From: Brucella oryzae
GTDB lineage: Bacteria > Pseudomonadota > Alphaproteobacteria > Rhizobiales > Rhizobiaceae
Length of the DNA: 64,000 nucleotides
Reading direction: 5' to 3'
Assembly: GCA_012103035.1 (NCBI GenBank)
Contig: JAAVLL010000001.1
Span: forward strand, 2,330,501-2,394,500
Below, in pieces: positions 1 to 11,070 of the stretch. The notes under the pieces are model-generated. The model worked only from the letters and a program-made list of their open reading frames with translations, made no database searches and was not told the origin of the DNA. The number at the start of each line of letters is the position of its first letter. Position 1 is the first letter of the stretch. The position numbers were made by a program, and so were the translations under genes.

Positions 1-1
1 G

Positions 2-391
2 AAAATCAGAAACGACCGGCCTGAGCTTGCACCTTCGGCTGATCCACGCATTCGGTCTCTGGTTTTGCTTGCGCCTTTCAGCGTCATATTCCCGCCGGAG
101 GAATTGAAGCGAATAAATGTTCCAGCGCTTATATTCGTTGGAAGCGAGGACAAAGAATTGTCACCTTCCGACAACGCAATTGCTCTTGCCCATGAGTTGG
201 CCACCAAAACAACACTGGAGGTGATTCCGAACGCAGGGCATTTCACATTCCTTGCGCCTTGCTTGCCGCAATTGGTTCGATCCGCCCCAGAACTGTGCAT
301 CGATAATGCAAAGATCAATCGCAGCGCGCTTCACCAGAAGATCAATGCGGAAATAGCAAGTTTCTTCAACCGAACGCTTGGTGCACTTTGA
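2..391 (+). CDS. Alpha/beta hydrolase, C-terminal part
   Basis: The reading frame is open to the left edge, so only the C-terminal 129 residues are present. It ends with the last two catalytic elements of an alpha/beta hydrolase: the acid-bearing turn FVGSEDKELSP and, about 45 residues later, the histidine in PNAGHFTF. The nucleophile elbow must lie upstream of the window. The family hydrolyses esters and related bonds; the look is of the dienelactone-hydrolase-like group, but substrate cannot be told. It converges on the DEAD-box helicase, with a strong hairpin between the two stops. Confidence 0.75.
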   Translation, partial: KIRNDRPELAPSADPRIRSLVLLAPFSVIFPPEELKRINVPALIFVGSEDKELSPSDNAIALAHELATKTTLEVIPNAGHFTFLAPCLPQLVRSAPELCIDNAKINRSALHQKINAEIASFFNRTLGAL

Positions 392-408
392 GTCGTCGTG
401 CGCATAAT

Positions 409-447
409 TCAGGCAGAGCGTTTCCGATTGGGAAACGCTCTGCCTGA
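409..447. terminator. Bidirectional terminator-like hairpin
   Basis: There is a perfect 17-bp inverted repeat (arms 409-425 and 431-447) with a 5-nt loop GATTG, placed between two convergent stop codons. It lacks a clear T run, so it may act as a rho-assisted or bidirectional terminator, or belong to the dispersed palindromes of this genome. Confidence 0.6.
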
Positions 448-451
448 GCAA

Positions 452-2374
452 TCATTCGCCGCGGCGCTTCTTACTGTAACCGCCGCCTTCGGGCTTTTAC
501 CACCCTTCTTGAAGCCGTCTTTCTTGAAGTCGTCTCCACGGGAGAAATCACGCGGCTTGTCCCACTTGTCGCCTTTCGAGCGGTCGCCTTTATAGCCATC
601 GCTCTTGTAGCCGTCGCGGAAGCCGCCTTCCTTGAACTTGTCGCCGCGCGGTTTAAAACCGCCCTTGCCGTCACGCGGGGCAGCATCGCCGCCTGCACCT
701 GCAACGGCAGTGCGGATCACGAGACCCTTTTCGCCGGTTCCACGTTCTTCGACCGAACGGCGAAACTCATCAGCTTTGGACGCTGTGATTTCGAAGCGGG
801 TTTCATTGTCGAAAATCTTGATCGACCCGACATCGCGCTTGGACACATCGCCCGCCTTGCAGATGAGCGGAAGCAGCCACTTCGGATCAGCACGATGCTT
901 GCGACCGGCAGAAACCGAGAACCAAACGCCGTCAAAATGTGCGTTACGGTCGAAACGCTCGCCCGGTTCGCCACGCTCACGGCGCTCGCCGCGTTCGAAG
1001 CGGTCGCCGCGCTCAAACCGGTCACTACGCTCGCGTGGTTTCTTACCACCAACTGGATGCACCGGTGCATCGGACACTTCTTCTGCGGCCGGGTAGGAAG
1101 CGACTTCGCGGTTGAGGAAGGCGCTAGCGATCTGTTCCGGCGTGTAACGCTCAGTCAGCGCCTTCAGGAGATCCTGATATTCTTCTTCAACCGGCTGGTT
1201 GAAGACTTCCGCATTCAAAATGCGCTCATTGGTCTTGGCGAACAGCAGCAATGCTTGGTGCCGGAACCGTCTGCGCATCGAGCTTTGCCATATGCAGAAG
1301 GCGCTCTGCAGTGCGGCGACGCGAGAACGGCACGACCAGCACGCAGGTGCCCTTGCGACCTGCGCGACCGGTACGACCCGAACGGTGCAGCATCGTTTCA
1401 GGATTGTTCGGAAGATCGGCGTGAATAACGAGATCAAGGTTCGGCAGATCAATACCGCGCGCAGCAACGTCGGTTGCAACGCAGACACGGGCGCGTCCGT
1501 CGCGCATGGCCTGAAGCGCGTTGTTGCGTTCCGCCTGGCTCAGTTCGCCCGACAGTGCAACGACGGCGAAACCGCGATTGGAAAGCCGGCTTGCCATGTG
1601 CTTCACTGCTTCACGGGTCGAGCAGAAAATGATCGAATTCTGGGAATCGTAATAGAGCAGTGTATTGATGATCGCGTGGTCGCGCTCATGCGGCGGCACC
1701 GGCATGGCAACATAGTCGATGTCGGCGTGCTGGCTGGTCTCGCTTTGAACGGTAATGCGCAGCGCGTCGTTCTGGAAGCGCTTGGCAAGCTGAGCAATCG
1801 GCTTTGGCACAGTTGCCGAGAACATCAGCGTGCGACGATCTTCCGGTGCTTCGCCGAGAATGAATTCGAGGTCTTCGCGAAAGCCCATGTCGAGCATTTC
1901 GTCTGCTTCATCAAGAACGACAGCGCGCAGCTCCGACATATCAAGCGCATTGCGCGTAATGTGGTCGCGCAGACGTCCCGGCGTGCCGACGACGATATGG
2001 CTTCCTCGTTCCAACGCCCGGCGCTCGGTGCGGATATCCATGCCACCAACGCAGGATGCAATGCGCGCACCGGTATCGGCATAGAGCCATTCCAGCTCGC
2101 GGCGAACCTGAAGTGCCAGTTCACGCGTCGGCGCGATGATCATGGCAAGCGGGCTACCTGCATCGCCGAAGCGAAGTTCATCTTCCAGAATGGTGTTGGC
2201 CATGGCAAGGCCGAAAGCAACCGTCTTGCCTGATCCGGTTTGTGCGGAAACGAGAAGATCGGCATCGAGCGTTTCGGGTGCCAGAACAGCGTTTTGAACG
2301 GCAGTGAGTGTATTATAACCGCGAGCGGCTAATGCTCCGGACAGAGCCGGAGCGATGGTTTCGGGCAAAGACAT
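452..2374 (-). CDS. DEAD-box ATP-dependent RNA helicase (frame interrupted)
   Basis: This is an RNA-unwinding ATPase of the DEAD-box family, about 641 residues when restored. Visible motifs in order are the Q-motif region near LTAVQNAVL, motif I (AQTGSGKT), Ia (PTRELALQ), motif II (VLDEADEM), motif III (SAT) and motif VI (HRSGRTGRAG). The C-terminus has a DbpA-like RNA-binding region followed by a Lys/Gly/Arg/Asp-rich tail with RFERG repeats. Two breaks interrupt the frame: near 1243 a CGCG appears collapsed to CG, and near 481 one base is lost. Repair of the second gives a natural end, KKRRGE, at 452. Likely role is ribosome assembly or RNA turnover, inferred from the family. Confidence 0.9.
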
Positions 2375-2516
2375 GAACCACTTTCACGAAAAAGCTTCTC
2401 AAGCCGTATACCCATTGGTCGCGAACCCACTTGTCCACGACTCCTGACGACCACCGAAGCAACAGAATTGGTGCTTCCCTATAGGGTTGGACCGCTCAGG
2501 TCAACCGGCCAAGCCT

Positions 2517-2616
2517 CAGAGCGCAATTCGATCCGGTTGAATCGTACCGCCGCTCTGGTCCTTTTGACGCGCATTTGGCCCGAAAACCGTTTCACACTTT
2601 TCGGAATGCGCTCTAG
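2517..2616. repeat. Dispersed palindromic repeat, copy 1 (about 100 bp)
   Basis: This is a two-hairpin element. The left hairpin runs from AGAGCGCAATTCGATC to CCGCTCT. The right hairpin is bounded by GCGCATT and GAATGCGC, with the core CCGAAAACCGTTTCACAC. The same right half is found near 13640-13703. Size and structure resemble the roughly 105-bp Bru-RS palindromes of Brucella; that equation is my inference. Its right edge supplies the polA stop codon. Confidence 0.75.
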
Positions 2617-5561
2617 TGTGCCTCATCCCAGTTATGCGCTGCGCGCGCATCGACATGCAGCGGCACTGCAAGCGAGACAGCGGGCATGGCCGCATTTTCC
2701 ATAATGTGACGAACCACCGGAATGGTCTTTTCGACTTCATGATCAGGCACTTCGAAGATCAGTTCGTCGTGCACCTGCAACAACATGCGGGCAGCGAGCT
2801 TCTCTTTTCAAGCGCGTCTTCCATGCGAATCATGGCGCGGCGGATGATGTCGGCAGCCGAACCCTGTATCGGCGCGTTAATGGCCGCGCGTTCGTTGAAA
2901 GCGCGAACCTGCGGGTTGGATGCCCTGATATCGGGATAATGCGCACGGCGACCGAAAATCGTTTCGACATAGCCATGCTCGCGCGCGAAAGCCTTGGTCG
3001 CCTCCATGTAGTCCTTGATGCCGGGAAAGCGCTCGAAATAGGTCCGAATATATTGCCCGGCTTCTTCACGCGGAATCGACAACTGGTTCGCCAGACCGAA
3101 AGCGGAGATGCCGTAGATGATGCCGAAATTGATCGCCTTGGCGCGGCGGCGCACTTCCGACGGCATGCCTTCCACTGGCACACCGAACATTTCCGATGCC
3201 GTCATGGCGTGAATGTCGATGCCGTCTGCAAAAGCCTGCTTCAATTGCGCAATATCGGCCACATGGGCCAGAACGCGCAGTTCGATCTGGCTGTAATCGG
3301 CGGAAATCAGCTTGTTGCCCGGTTCTGCGATAAAGGCCGTCCTGATCTTGCGGCCTTCGGCGGTGCGGACCGGAATATTCTGCAGGTTCGGATCGGATGA
3401 AGAGAGGCGGCCGGTCGAGGTGGAAGCCATCGCATAGGATGTATGGACGCGCTTGGTCTCAGGGTTGATGAACCCCGGCAGCGCATCGGTATAGGTGGAT
3501 TTGAGCTTGGTCAGCTGGCGCCAGTCGACGATCTTGCGCGGCAACGGATGGCCTTCGGCTGCGAGGTCTTCCAGCACCTGCGCAGATGTGGACCATTGGC
3601 CGGTCTTGGTCTTGGATGCGCCGGACAAACTCATCTTGCCGAATAGGATATCGCCAAGCTGTTTCGGCGAACCGATATTGAATTTTTCGCCCGCCAGTTC
3701 GTAAATCTCGTCTTCATAGGCGGCTGCGGCCTGCGCCAGATCGCCGGAGAGGCGCGACAGCACCTGTCGATCCACGGCGATGCCGCGCTCTTCCATACGC
3801 GCCAGCACATCCACCAGCGGACGCTCCAGCCGTTCATAGACCGACATCAGCCCCTCAGCCGCGAGCCGCGGCTTCAGGACTGCCACAGGCGTAAAGTCAC
3901 ATCGGCGTCTTCAGCCGCATAGGCCGTCGCACGGTCGATATCGACCATATCGAAGGTCACGGCGCTTTTGCCACTGCCCGCAACATCCTTGTAGGCGATT
4001 GGCGTATGACCCAGCCAGCGCTCCGAAAGCGGGTCCATGCCATGACTGCCCGTACCGGCGTCGAGCACATAGGAAATCAGCATCGTATCGTCGAAGGATA
4101 CAGTGTTGATGCCGTGGCGGCGCATGACCAGCCAGTCATATTTCATGTTCTGCGCAATCTTGAGAACGGAAGCATCCTCAAGCACGATCTTCAAAGCGGC
4201 CAGCGCATCACCCAGCGGAATTTGTCCTTCGACCATACCGCCCCCGAGCAAATCGCCCTGACCGGATTTGTGCTGAAGCGGGATATAAGCCGCCTTGGAC
4301 GTGCTGTTCTGGCCCGGGAGCGCCAGCGAGAAGCCGATGAGTTCCGCCTGCATCGGATCAAGCGAATTGGTTTCCGTGTCGAAAGCCATGAGACCGATTT
4401 CGACCGCGTCAGCCAGCCACAGCTTGAGCGTGGCGATATCGCGAATGCAGGTGTAAGCGCTGGTATCGATTTTCTGCGCGGTGGCTTGTGCGGCGCGCTT
4501 TTCGGCCAGTGCCTGCGGCGTATAGCCTGTTGCCGCAGCAGCAGGCTCTCCCGTCGCTGCCGCGACGACCGTGACTTCTTCAACGCTCGTCACCACGACA
4601 TCGACGTCCGGACCATGCGCATCCGCGCCCCATTGCGTCTCGACATGGCACGGCTCGACGGCGGACGCATCCGTGTCGGTCGCTTCGGCGACGCGCCGCG
4701 TCAGCGAGGTGAACTCCATGGCCTTGAGGAAGCCGATCAGCTTCGGCCCGTTCTGCGGTTCGAGAACCAGAGCGTCCAGATCGACATCCAGCGGTACGTC
4801 AGTCTTGAGCGTCACCAGCTCGCGCGAAATCTTGGTCTGGTCTGCAAAGGCCAGAATGTTTTCGCGGCGCTTGTTCTGCTTGATTTCCGAGGCGCGGGCC
4901 AGAAGCGTGTCGAGATCACCGAATTCCTCCAGCAATTGCGCTGCCGTCTTGGGACCTATGCCGGGAATACCGGGCACATTATCCGTGCTGTCGCCGGTCA
5001 GCGATTGCAGGTCGATCATCTTTTCCGGTGGAACGCCCCATTTCTCGATCACTTCCGGAATCGAAATCTGCTTGTCCTTCATGCTGTCATACATCGACAC
5101 ACTCGACGTCACGAGCTGCATGAGGTCCTTGTCCGACGAAACGATGGTGACATCACCGCCAGCCTGCTCAGCAATACGGGCATAGGTCGCGATCAGGTCG
5201 TCGGCCTCAAACCCTTCCTTCTCGATGCAGGGCAGATTGAAGGCGCGCGTCGCCTGACGGATGAGCCCGAATTGCGGAATGAGATCTTCCGGCGGTGCGG
5301 TACGGTTCGCCTTGTATTCGGGATAGATTTCGTTGCGGAACGTCTTCGACGAATAATCGAAAATAACCGCAAAATGGGTCGGCACCACACCGACATCCGT
5401 ATTGCGCGCATCCTTCAAGAGCTTCCACAGCATGTTGCAGAAGCCCGAGACGGCCCCAACCGGCAGACCATCCGTCTTGCGGGTCAGCGGTGGCAGGGCA
5501 TGATAGGCGCGGAAAATATAGCCCGAGCCGTCAACGAGAAAGAGATGATCGCCTTTTTCAT
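2613..5561 (-). CDS. polA: DNA polymerase I (frame interrupted)
   Basis: This DNA repair and lagging-strand polymerase restores to about 983 residues, normal for the family. In order there is the 5'-3' exonuclease domain (LFLVDGSGYIFRAYHALP, SSDKDLMQL, the helix-hairpin-helix GIPGIGPKTA), a DEDD 3'-5' exonuclease domain with FDTETNSLD intact (proofreading predicted), and the polymerase domain with DYSQIELR, the O-helix RRRAKAINFGIIYG and VHDE. The ATG at 5561 is chosen because it gives the proper N-terminus after restoring one A in the A run near 5555. Other single-base losses are near 3880 and 2815. It ends in NWDEAH, and its TAG lies inside the palindromic repeat. Confidence 0.95.
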
Positions 5562-5967
5562 AAGATAGAATTAGAGGAAAGCGGCCATAAAGGAAACCGC
5601 TCCGGTGTCAGGAGAAACGTCCGTCCACGAAAGAAAACCGATCACGGCACGATAACACGTTTGTTACAGATTTGTAATCTTCTGTGCCCTTGAATAGCCA
5701 CAGTTGAAAGGCCAAATCCAGGTCATCGACAGTTCGTCGGTCGCCGGTTTTCTGACCCGTCCCCGTTGGATACCGGATGTTAGCGGCAGCCTCATTCCCT
5801 CTCCGGGCTGCCGCTTTGAGTGTAGTGATATGGCCGTTACGGTAACCCCTCACCGTAACGGCCAATTCATTTTCGGAGAGATGCCCTTCTCTCAATTTGG
5901 GTTTCTTCTTGACGAAGCTGGTTGTAGTGTGCCGCCAGTTTACGTTACGACTCGTCAGGAAGTTTCC
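5562..5967. other. 406-bp intergenic region with twin hairpins
   Basis: This is the divergent space between polA and the M20 peptidase. It holds two hairpins: 5782-5815 (10-bp stem AGCGGCAGCC/GGCTGCCGCT) and 5831-5864 (perfect 13-bp stem TGGCCGTTACGGT/ACCGTAACGGCCA, 8-nt loop). No convincing open frame is present. The hairpins could belong to the peptidase 5' leader or to a small RNA. Confidence 0.5.
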
Positions 5968-7359
5968 ATGTCCGCGCAATCGCTCGACAAAGTCCTTACC
6001 CATCTCGACACCAATCTCGACAAGAGCCTCGACCGCCTGTTCGATCTTTTGCGGATCAAGTCAATTTCCACCGATCCGGCCTACAAGGCCGACTGCCGCA
6101 AGGCTGCGGAATGGCTTGTGGCCGATCTGAAGTCGATTGGCTTTGACGCCAGTGTGCGCGACACGCCGGGCCATCCGATGGTGGTTGCTCACCATGACGG
6201 CGCCACGCCGGATGCGCCGCATGTGCTCTTCTATGGTCACTACGATGTACAGCCGGTCGATCCGCTGAACCTGTGGGAAAACGACCCCTTCGATCCGGCC
6301 ATCAAGGATCTTGGCAATGGCCGCAAGATTCTGACCGGCCGCGGCACGTCCGACGACAAGGGCCAGCTGATGACCTTTGTGGAAGCCTGCCGTGCCTATA
6401 AGGCGATCAATGGCAAGCTGCCAGTCAAAGTGACGCTCCTGTTTGAAGGTGAAGAGGAATCCGGTTCACCATCGCTGAAGCCTTTCCTCGACGCTAACAA
6501 GGAAGAGCTCAAGGCCGATGTGGCGCTGGTTTGCGACACGGCCATGTGGGACGCGGAAACGCCTGCCATCAGCGTCGGGTTGCGCGGGCTGGTTGGCGAA
6601 GAAATCGTCATCAAGGCCGCCGACCGCGATCTGCATTCGGGTTTCTTCGGTGGCGCGGCAGCAAACCCGATCCACATTCTCACCAAAATTCTAGCCGACC
6701 TGCATGACGAAACCGGACGCATCACCGTTACGGGTTTCTATGAAGGCGTGGAGGAAACCCGTCGCAAATCCTGCAATCCTGGGAAAGCCTTGGCCGCACC
6801 GCGAAAACTTCCTCGGACCTATCGGCCTTTCCATCCCGTCCGGTGAAAAGGTCGCAGCGTTCTGGAGCTCACCTGGGCGCGCCCGACTGCGGAAGTCAAC
6901 GGCATCACCGGCGGCTATACCGGCGAAGGCTTCAAGACCGTTATCGCAGCGGAAGCTTCCGCCAAGGTCTCGTTCCGCCTCGTGCATAAGCAGGATCCGG
7001 TGAAGATCCGCGAAGCCTTCCGCGCCTTCGTGAAAGAGCGTGTTCCAGCCGATTGCTCGGTCGAATTTCATCCGCATGGCGGTTCGCCTGCAATCCAGCT
7101 GCCTTATGATTCACCGCTGGTTTCCAAGGCCAAGGATGCGCTTTCCGACGAATGGCCGAAGCCAGCCGTGCTGATCGCCATGGGCGGCTCGATTCAATTG
7201 TCGGCGATTTCGACAAGTTCCTCGGCATGGAATCGCTTCTCGTCGGCTTTGGCCTCGAAGATGACCGCATTCATTCGCCCAACGAAAATACGAGCTGAAC
7301 TCTTTCCACAAAGGCCAGCGCTCTTGGGCAGAATTATGGCGGCTATTGCCGCCAAGTAA
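5968..7359 (+). CDS. M20 family metallo-dipeptidase (frame interrupted)
   Basis: This zinc-dependent dipeptidase or deacylase restores to about 465 residues. Metal-site segments are visible: [12 protein letters not shown] (His and Asp ligands), [10 protein letters not shown] (bridging Asp), [11 protein letters not shown] (catalytic Glu pair), DTAMWD and a late MGGSIPIV segment. The ATG at 5968 follows AGGA. Six single-base losses (near 6757, 6804, 6849, 7192, 7288 and 7332) break the frame; restoring them gives a continuous match ending in MAAIAAK. Six independent breaks in an otherwise perfectly conserved protein argue for read errors. The RNase D-like gene follows after 10 bp. Confidence 0.9.
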
Positions 7360-7369
7360 GGAACATTAG

Positions 7370-7986
7370 ATGACTATCCGTTTTCATAAAACGATCTGCC
7401 GAACCTCGACCATTATCAGGTTGATGCGGTCGCCATAGACACCGAAACGCTGGGCCTCAATCCGCATCGCGACCGGCTCTGCGTGGTGCAGATTTCGCCC
7501 GGCGACGGCACGGCAGATGTGATCCAGATCGAGGCCGGGCAGAAGAAGGCTCCCAATCTGGTCAAGTTACTGAAAGATCGATCGATCACCAAGATCTTTC
7601 ATTTCGGCCGTTTCGACTTGGCCGTTCTGGCGCACGCTTTCGGCACCATGCCGCAGCCGGTCTTCTGCACCAAGATCGCGTCGAAGCTGACCCGCACCTA
7701 TACGGATCGTCACGGGCTGAAAGAGCTTTGCAACGAGCTTCTCGACGTGTCGATTTCCAAGCAGCAGCAATCATCCGACTGGGCCGCGGAAACTCTGTCC
7801 GCTGCCCAGCTCGAATATGCGGCATCCGACGTGCTCTATCTGCATCGCCTGAAGGCCGTTCTGGAACAGCGTCTTGAGCGCGATAGCCGCGCGAAACAGG
7901 CCGAGGCCTGCTTCAAATTCCTGCCGACGCGCTCGGAACTCGATCTGATGGGCTGGCCGGAAGACGATATTTTCGCGCATTCGTGA
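7370..7986 (+). CDS. rnd: RNase D-like 3'-5' exonuclease (one frame break)
   Basis: This is a small DEDDy exonuclease of about 205 residues, lacking the HRDC domains of full-length RNase D. All three Exo motifs are present: DTETLG, IFHFGRFDLAVL and YAASDVLYLH (Tyr and Asp of Exo III). Such proteins trim structured RNA 3' ends. The ATG at 7370 gives MTIRFHKNDLPNLDHYQ after one A is restored in the A run near 7390; without it the frame would start only at 7483. It probably shares a transcript with the M20 peptidase and ends at a GC-rich terminator. Confidence 0.85.
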
Positions 7987-7991
7987 TGAAA

Positions 7992-9102
7992 TCAAATGGC
8001 GGCGGCAGCCGCCGTTTTCTTTGCGGCGCCTGGTCGATATAAGCCCAGCCGGGGCGGCGGAACAGAAATTGCCCGTGGCCGCTCCACTGGATAAGGCCAT
8101 AAAGAATGACCGGGCCAATAACGCCGCTTGCGGTTGTCAGAAGCGAGACGGTGCCGATATCGCCGATGCCGAGTTTCAGCAGCACCGTGCGGGCAATGGC
8201 CATGGGCAAGAAGAAGGCCAGATAGACGACAATCGAATGCGCGCCGAGCCAGCTCAAGCCACGATGCAGCCAGTTTCTGACTGGCAGCAGACTCAGAAGT
8301 GAGGAGATAGAGATGATCGCCAGTGCTCCCACCAGCCCCAACAGGAGCGACACAACCGGCAGATCACTGACTGCACCGCGCCCGTTCAGAAGGTCGCTTG
8401 CGGGCGATATTAACGCAGCAAGGCTTTCCGGCACTGGCATAAAGACGAGCTTATATTCGACAAGACCCCAGACGAGCAGTCCGACAATGGCGATCAACGG
8501 ACGCTGGCGTAGCCAGTCTGCAGCCCGAAAGATGGCGGGAGCAAAGGCATAGCCCGCATAAAATAGACGAAACGCGAGCAGAATTCGTCGATCATCACCC
8601 AGCCCGTATGCACGGGCAGAATTTCCAGAAAAGCCAGTGCGGTAAAGGTCACCCCACAGGCACGCGCTTTAAAGCCGCGTCGCGATGAAGAAAACAGGCA
8701 GAATATAGATGAACCACAACGTCCCGAATGGCTCTATGAAGGCCATCAGATAAGCGTTCAGCACACCGGAAATCCCGCTTCGCTGGCAATGCCCGGTGCC
8801 TTGAAGGCAAACTGTATCGTGAGCCACAGAACATAAAAATAGAGAAAGTGTACGATCTTGCGGTCGAGATAGCGCCGCCATGGCCTATCAATGACAAGAC
8901 TGAGGAACAGGCCCGATATCATGAAGAAATCCGGCATACGGAAAGGCTTGGCAAAGGCGACAACGTAGTGCATCCAGCCTTGTGCACCGGCTGCCTTCTC
9001 CACGCCAAGCGTGGAATGCATCATGACCACGAAGATGATGCAGATGCCCTTGGCAATATCGACCCAGTCGATCCGCCCGTTTACGCTCTTCATGTCATGC
9101 AT
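7992..9102 (-). CDS. Acyltransferase 3 family membrane protein (frame interrupted)
   Basis: This is a polytopic inner-membrane acyltransferase of about 371 residues when restored. The N-terminus (RIDWVDIAKGICIIFVVMMH) is the typical first helix of the family, including its conserved His, and FFMISGLFLS is the second conserved segment. Further hydrophobic helices follow up to YGLIQWSGHG. Family members O-acetylate or succinylate sugars or glycans; cyclic glucan modification is possible but not shown. At least five single-base losses (near 8788, 8678, 8660, 8565 and 8018) break it. The end at 7992 is the restored stop. Confidence 0.8.
7998..8022 (+). terminator. Intrinsic terminator after the exonuclease gene
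   Basis: A GC-only stem (CGGCGG/CCGCCG, 8000-8005 with 8009-8014) is followed by TTTTCTTT. It also overlaps the 3' end of the convergent acyltransferase gene. Confidence 0.7.
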
Positions 9103-9353
9103 TCTCGTTTCCCCGCAAGTTCAGCTGCCTTCTATAACGCGAACGGCGGCAGAATAGTATCCCGAAGAATCTGCGTGAGCCTGCGCCATATTGCACCTGT
9201 CTGAGGTGAAAACCCCTCTCATGGCATTCACGGGAACGTGTACTACCCAAGCGACATTCCCTTGATGTGTCTTGTTTGCTACAGACATTTAACAGCGATC
9301 GCTTATATTAGGGACAACTATTGGTTCTGAGACTTTCCTTCAGGAGGTTTATC

Positions 9354-10022
9354 ATGAAGCTCAAAGCCCTTCTTCTTGCATCGACTGTCGCCGTTGTAGC
9401 CGCTACCGGCGCGAAGGCCGCTGACGCCGTCATCGAACAGGAACCGGCTCCGGTCGTGATTGCTCCAACCTTCACCTGGAACGGTGCCTATATCGGTGGC
9501 CAGATCGGTTATGGCTGGGGCAAATCCCGATTTGATGATGGTTTCGATACTCTCGAACTGAAGCCGGATGGCTTCCTCGGCGGTCTCTATGCCGGTTACA
9601 ACTTTGACCTCGGCAACAATGTCGTTCTCGGCATTGATGGTGACGCTACTTACAACAATCTGAAAGATGACTTCACCGGACTTGGCGGCTCGCTTGAAAG
9701 CAAGCTTCGCTGGTCGGGCGCCGTTCGCGGCCGTGTCGGCTACGCATTTGATCGCTTCCTGCCTTATATCGCAGGTGGTGTAGCCTTCGGACAGGTCAAA
9801 ACCAGCGGCAATGTTGGCCCCGTAGAGTTCTCCGAGAGCAAGACGCTTACCGGTTGGACGGCAGGTGCCGGCGTTGATTACGCCGCAACGGACAATGTGA
9901 TCCTGCGCCTCGAATATCGCTACACTGACTACGGCGACAAGGATATCGACTTCGGCGGCGTGAACGTCAACCAGGATTTCAAGACCAACGAAGTCCGCCT
10001 GGGCGTCGCATACAAGTTCTAA
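9354..10022 (+). CDS. Omp25/Omp31-family outer membrane porin
   Basis: This intact 222-residue outer-membrane beta-barrel protein has a signal peptide ending at AKA|ADA. It carries the family signature WNGAYIGGQIGYGWG, a GFLGGLYAGYNF segment, GRVGYAFDRFLPYIAGGVAFG and a C-terminal RLGVAYKF ending in Phe, as outer membrane insertion requires. The ATG at 9354 has a perfect AGGAGG 6 bases upstream. It is followed by a terminator and a diverged paralogue. In Brucella, omp25b and omp25c lie in tandem in a similar neighbourhood, so this may be one of them; which one I cannot decide. Confidence 0.93.
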   Translation: MKLKALLLASTVAVVAATGAKAADAVIEQEPAPVVIAPTFTWNGAYIGGQIGYGWGKSRFDDGFDTLELKPDGFLGGLYAGYNFDLGNNVVLGIDGDATYNNLKDDFTGLGGSLESKLRWSGAVRGRVGYAFDRFLPYIAGGVAFGQVKTSGNVGPVEFSESKTLTGWTAGAGVDYAATDNVILRLEYRYTDYGDKDIDFGGVNVNQDFKTNEVRLGVAYKF

Positions 10023-10043
10023 TTCTGATTGGATCAAGTTCGG

Positions 10044-10070
10044 AAAGCCCGCAATGCGGGGCTTTTTCGC
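10044..10070 (+). terminator. Intrinsic terminator after first porin
   Basis: The stem AAAGCCCGC/GCGGGGCTTT has a short loop and a T run. Confidence 0.8.
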
Positions 10071-10144
10071 GTTTAGAGCCAGGTAAGGAAATCGGTCGTC
10101 GGATTGACTTCCTCATATAGAGAAACATCACCATCGACTGGCGG

Positions 10145-10318
10145 AAAATCAATTTCATTATCTCATAATATACACTAAACTATTACTTAACAATAATATG
10201 TAATAATTTTAAACTATGTGAATTTGATTTATAGTTGCATATTTACTACATACATAAATGACACGATGCTTTATACGAAAAGAATAGTTCCATACTATAT
10301 TTATTTTAGGAGATTGTA
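10145..10318. promoter_or_regulatory. AT-rich leader of the second porin
   Basis: About 170 bp of very AT-rich DNA (long A/T stretches around 10150-10310) stands in a GC-rich genome. It ends in TAGGAG just before the porin start. It probably holds the promoter and a long leader. I see no open frame in it. Confidence 0.5.
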
Positions 10319-11018
10319 ATGAAATTTGGATCGTTGATCACCGCATCTTTCTTTGGACTCTTGGCTGTGACCAGCGCCAAAGCGGCTGATGCAATCGTTG
10401 CTGAAGAACCTGCACCGATCGCTGTCATGCCAGGCTTTAGCTGGAGCGGCGCCTATATCGGCGGTCAAGTTGGATACGGCTTCGGCAAATCGAAATTCAG
10501 CAATACGGACTTTGGTGACGGCGTTGATTCCTTCAAGCCCAAGGGCTTTCTCGGCGGCGTTTATGCGGGTTATAATTTTGACGTCGGAAACAACGTCATT
10601 CTCGGCGTCGACGGCGATTTTTCCTATGCTGGCATCTCCAAGAAATTTGCTTTCGGCGGCGATAACAGCATTGAAACCAAAACCGCTGGTCTGGCGCTGT
10701 TCGCGGCCGTATCGGTTACGCTGCCGACCGCTTTATGCCCTACGTAGCAGGCGGCGTCGCCTTCGGTCAGGTCAAAACTCATACAATATTGTTCTTGACC
10801 AACTGCATGTCATCAGCGGTACGTCCAGCAAAACGAGCACCGGTTGGACCGCAGGTGCCGGTGTTGATTACGCTGCAACGGATAACATCATTCTTCGCCT
10901 GGAATACCGCTACACCGACTTCGGTAAGAATGATATCCGGCCTGCGGGCATTGATGTCGGCACGAAGAACCACTTCACCACGAATGACATTCGTCTCGGT
11001 GTAGCATACAAGTTCTGA
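10319..11018 (+). CDS. Second Omp25/Omp31-family porin (frame interrupted)
   Basis: This is a paralogue of the upstream porin, about 233 residues when restored. The signal peptide ends at AKA|ADA, followed by WSGAYIGGQVGYGFG, GFLGGVYAGYNF, MPYVAGGVAFGQVK and the C-terminal RLGVAYKF. Two single-base losses (near 10685, probably a C, and near 10778, an A in an A run) split it into three frames. The loop after the third conserved block differs strongly from its neighbour, as expected for surface loops. RBS TAGGAG is at 10307-10312. Expression is likely separate from the first porin because a terminator lies between. Confidence 0.88.
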
Positions 11019-11040
11019 TCGCTTTTAAAGCACGCTTTGA

Positions 11041-11070
11041 AAAGCCTCGCAGCATGCGGGGCTTTTACGT
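11041..11070 (+). terminator. Intrinsic terminator after second porin
   Basis: The stem AAAAGCCTCGC/GCGGGGCTTTT is followed by TACG. The remaining roughly 260 bp up to 11331 shows no gene. Confidence 0.7.

Noticed and set aside
5968..7359. M20 peptidase as a pseudogene
   Set aside because: All six breaks are single missing bases and the restored protein is fully conserved. The same error type hits essential genes, so decay is not needed to explain it.
9318..10037. Minus-strand frame across the first porin
   Set aside because: The plus-strand porin has a signal peptide, a perfect RBS and full family similarity; the antisense product has none of these.
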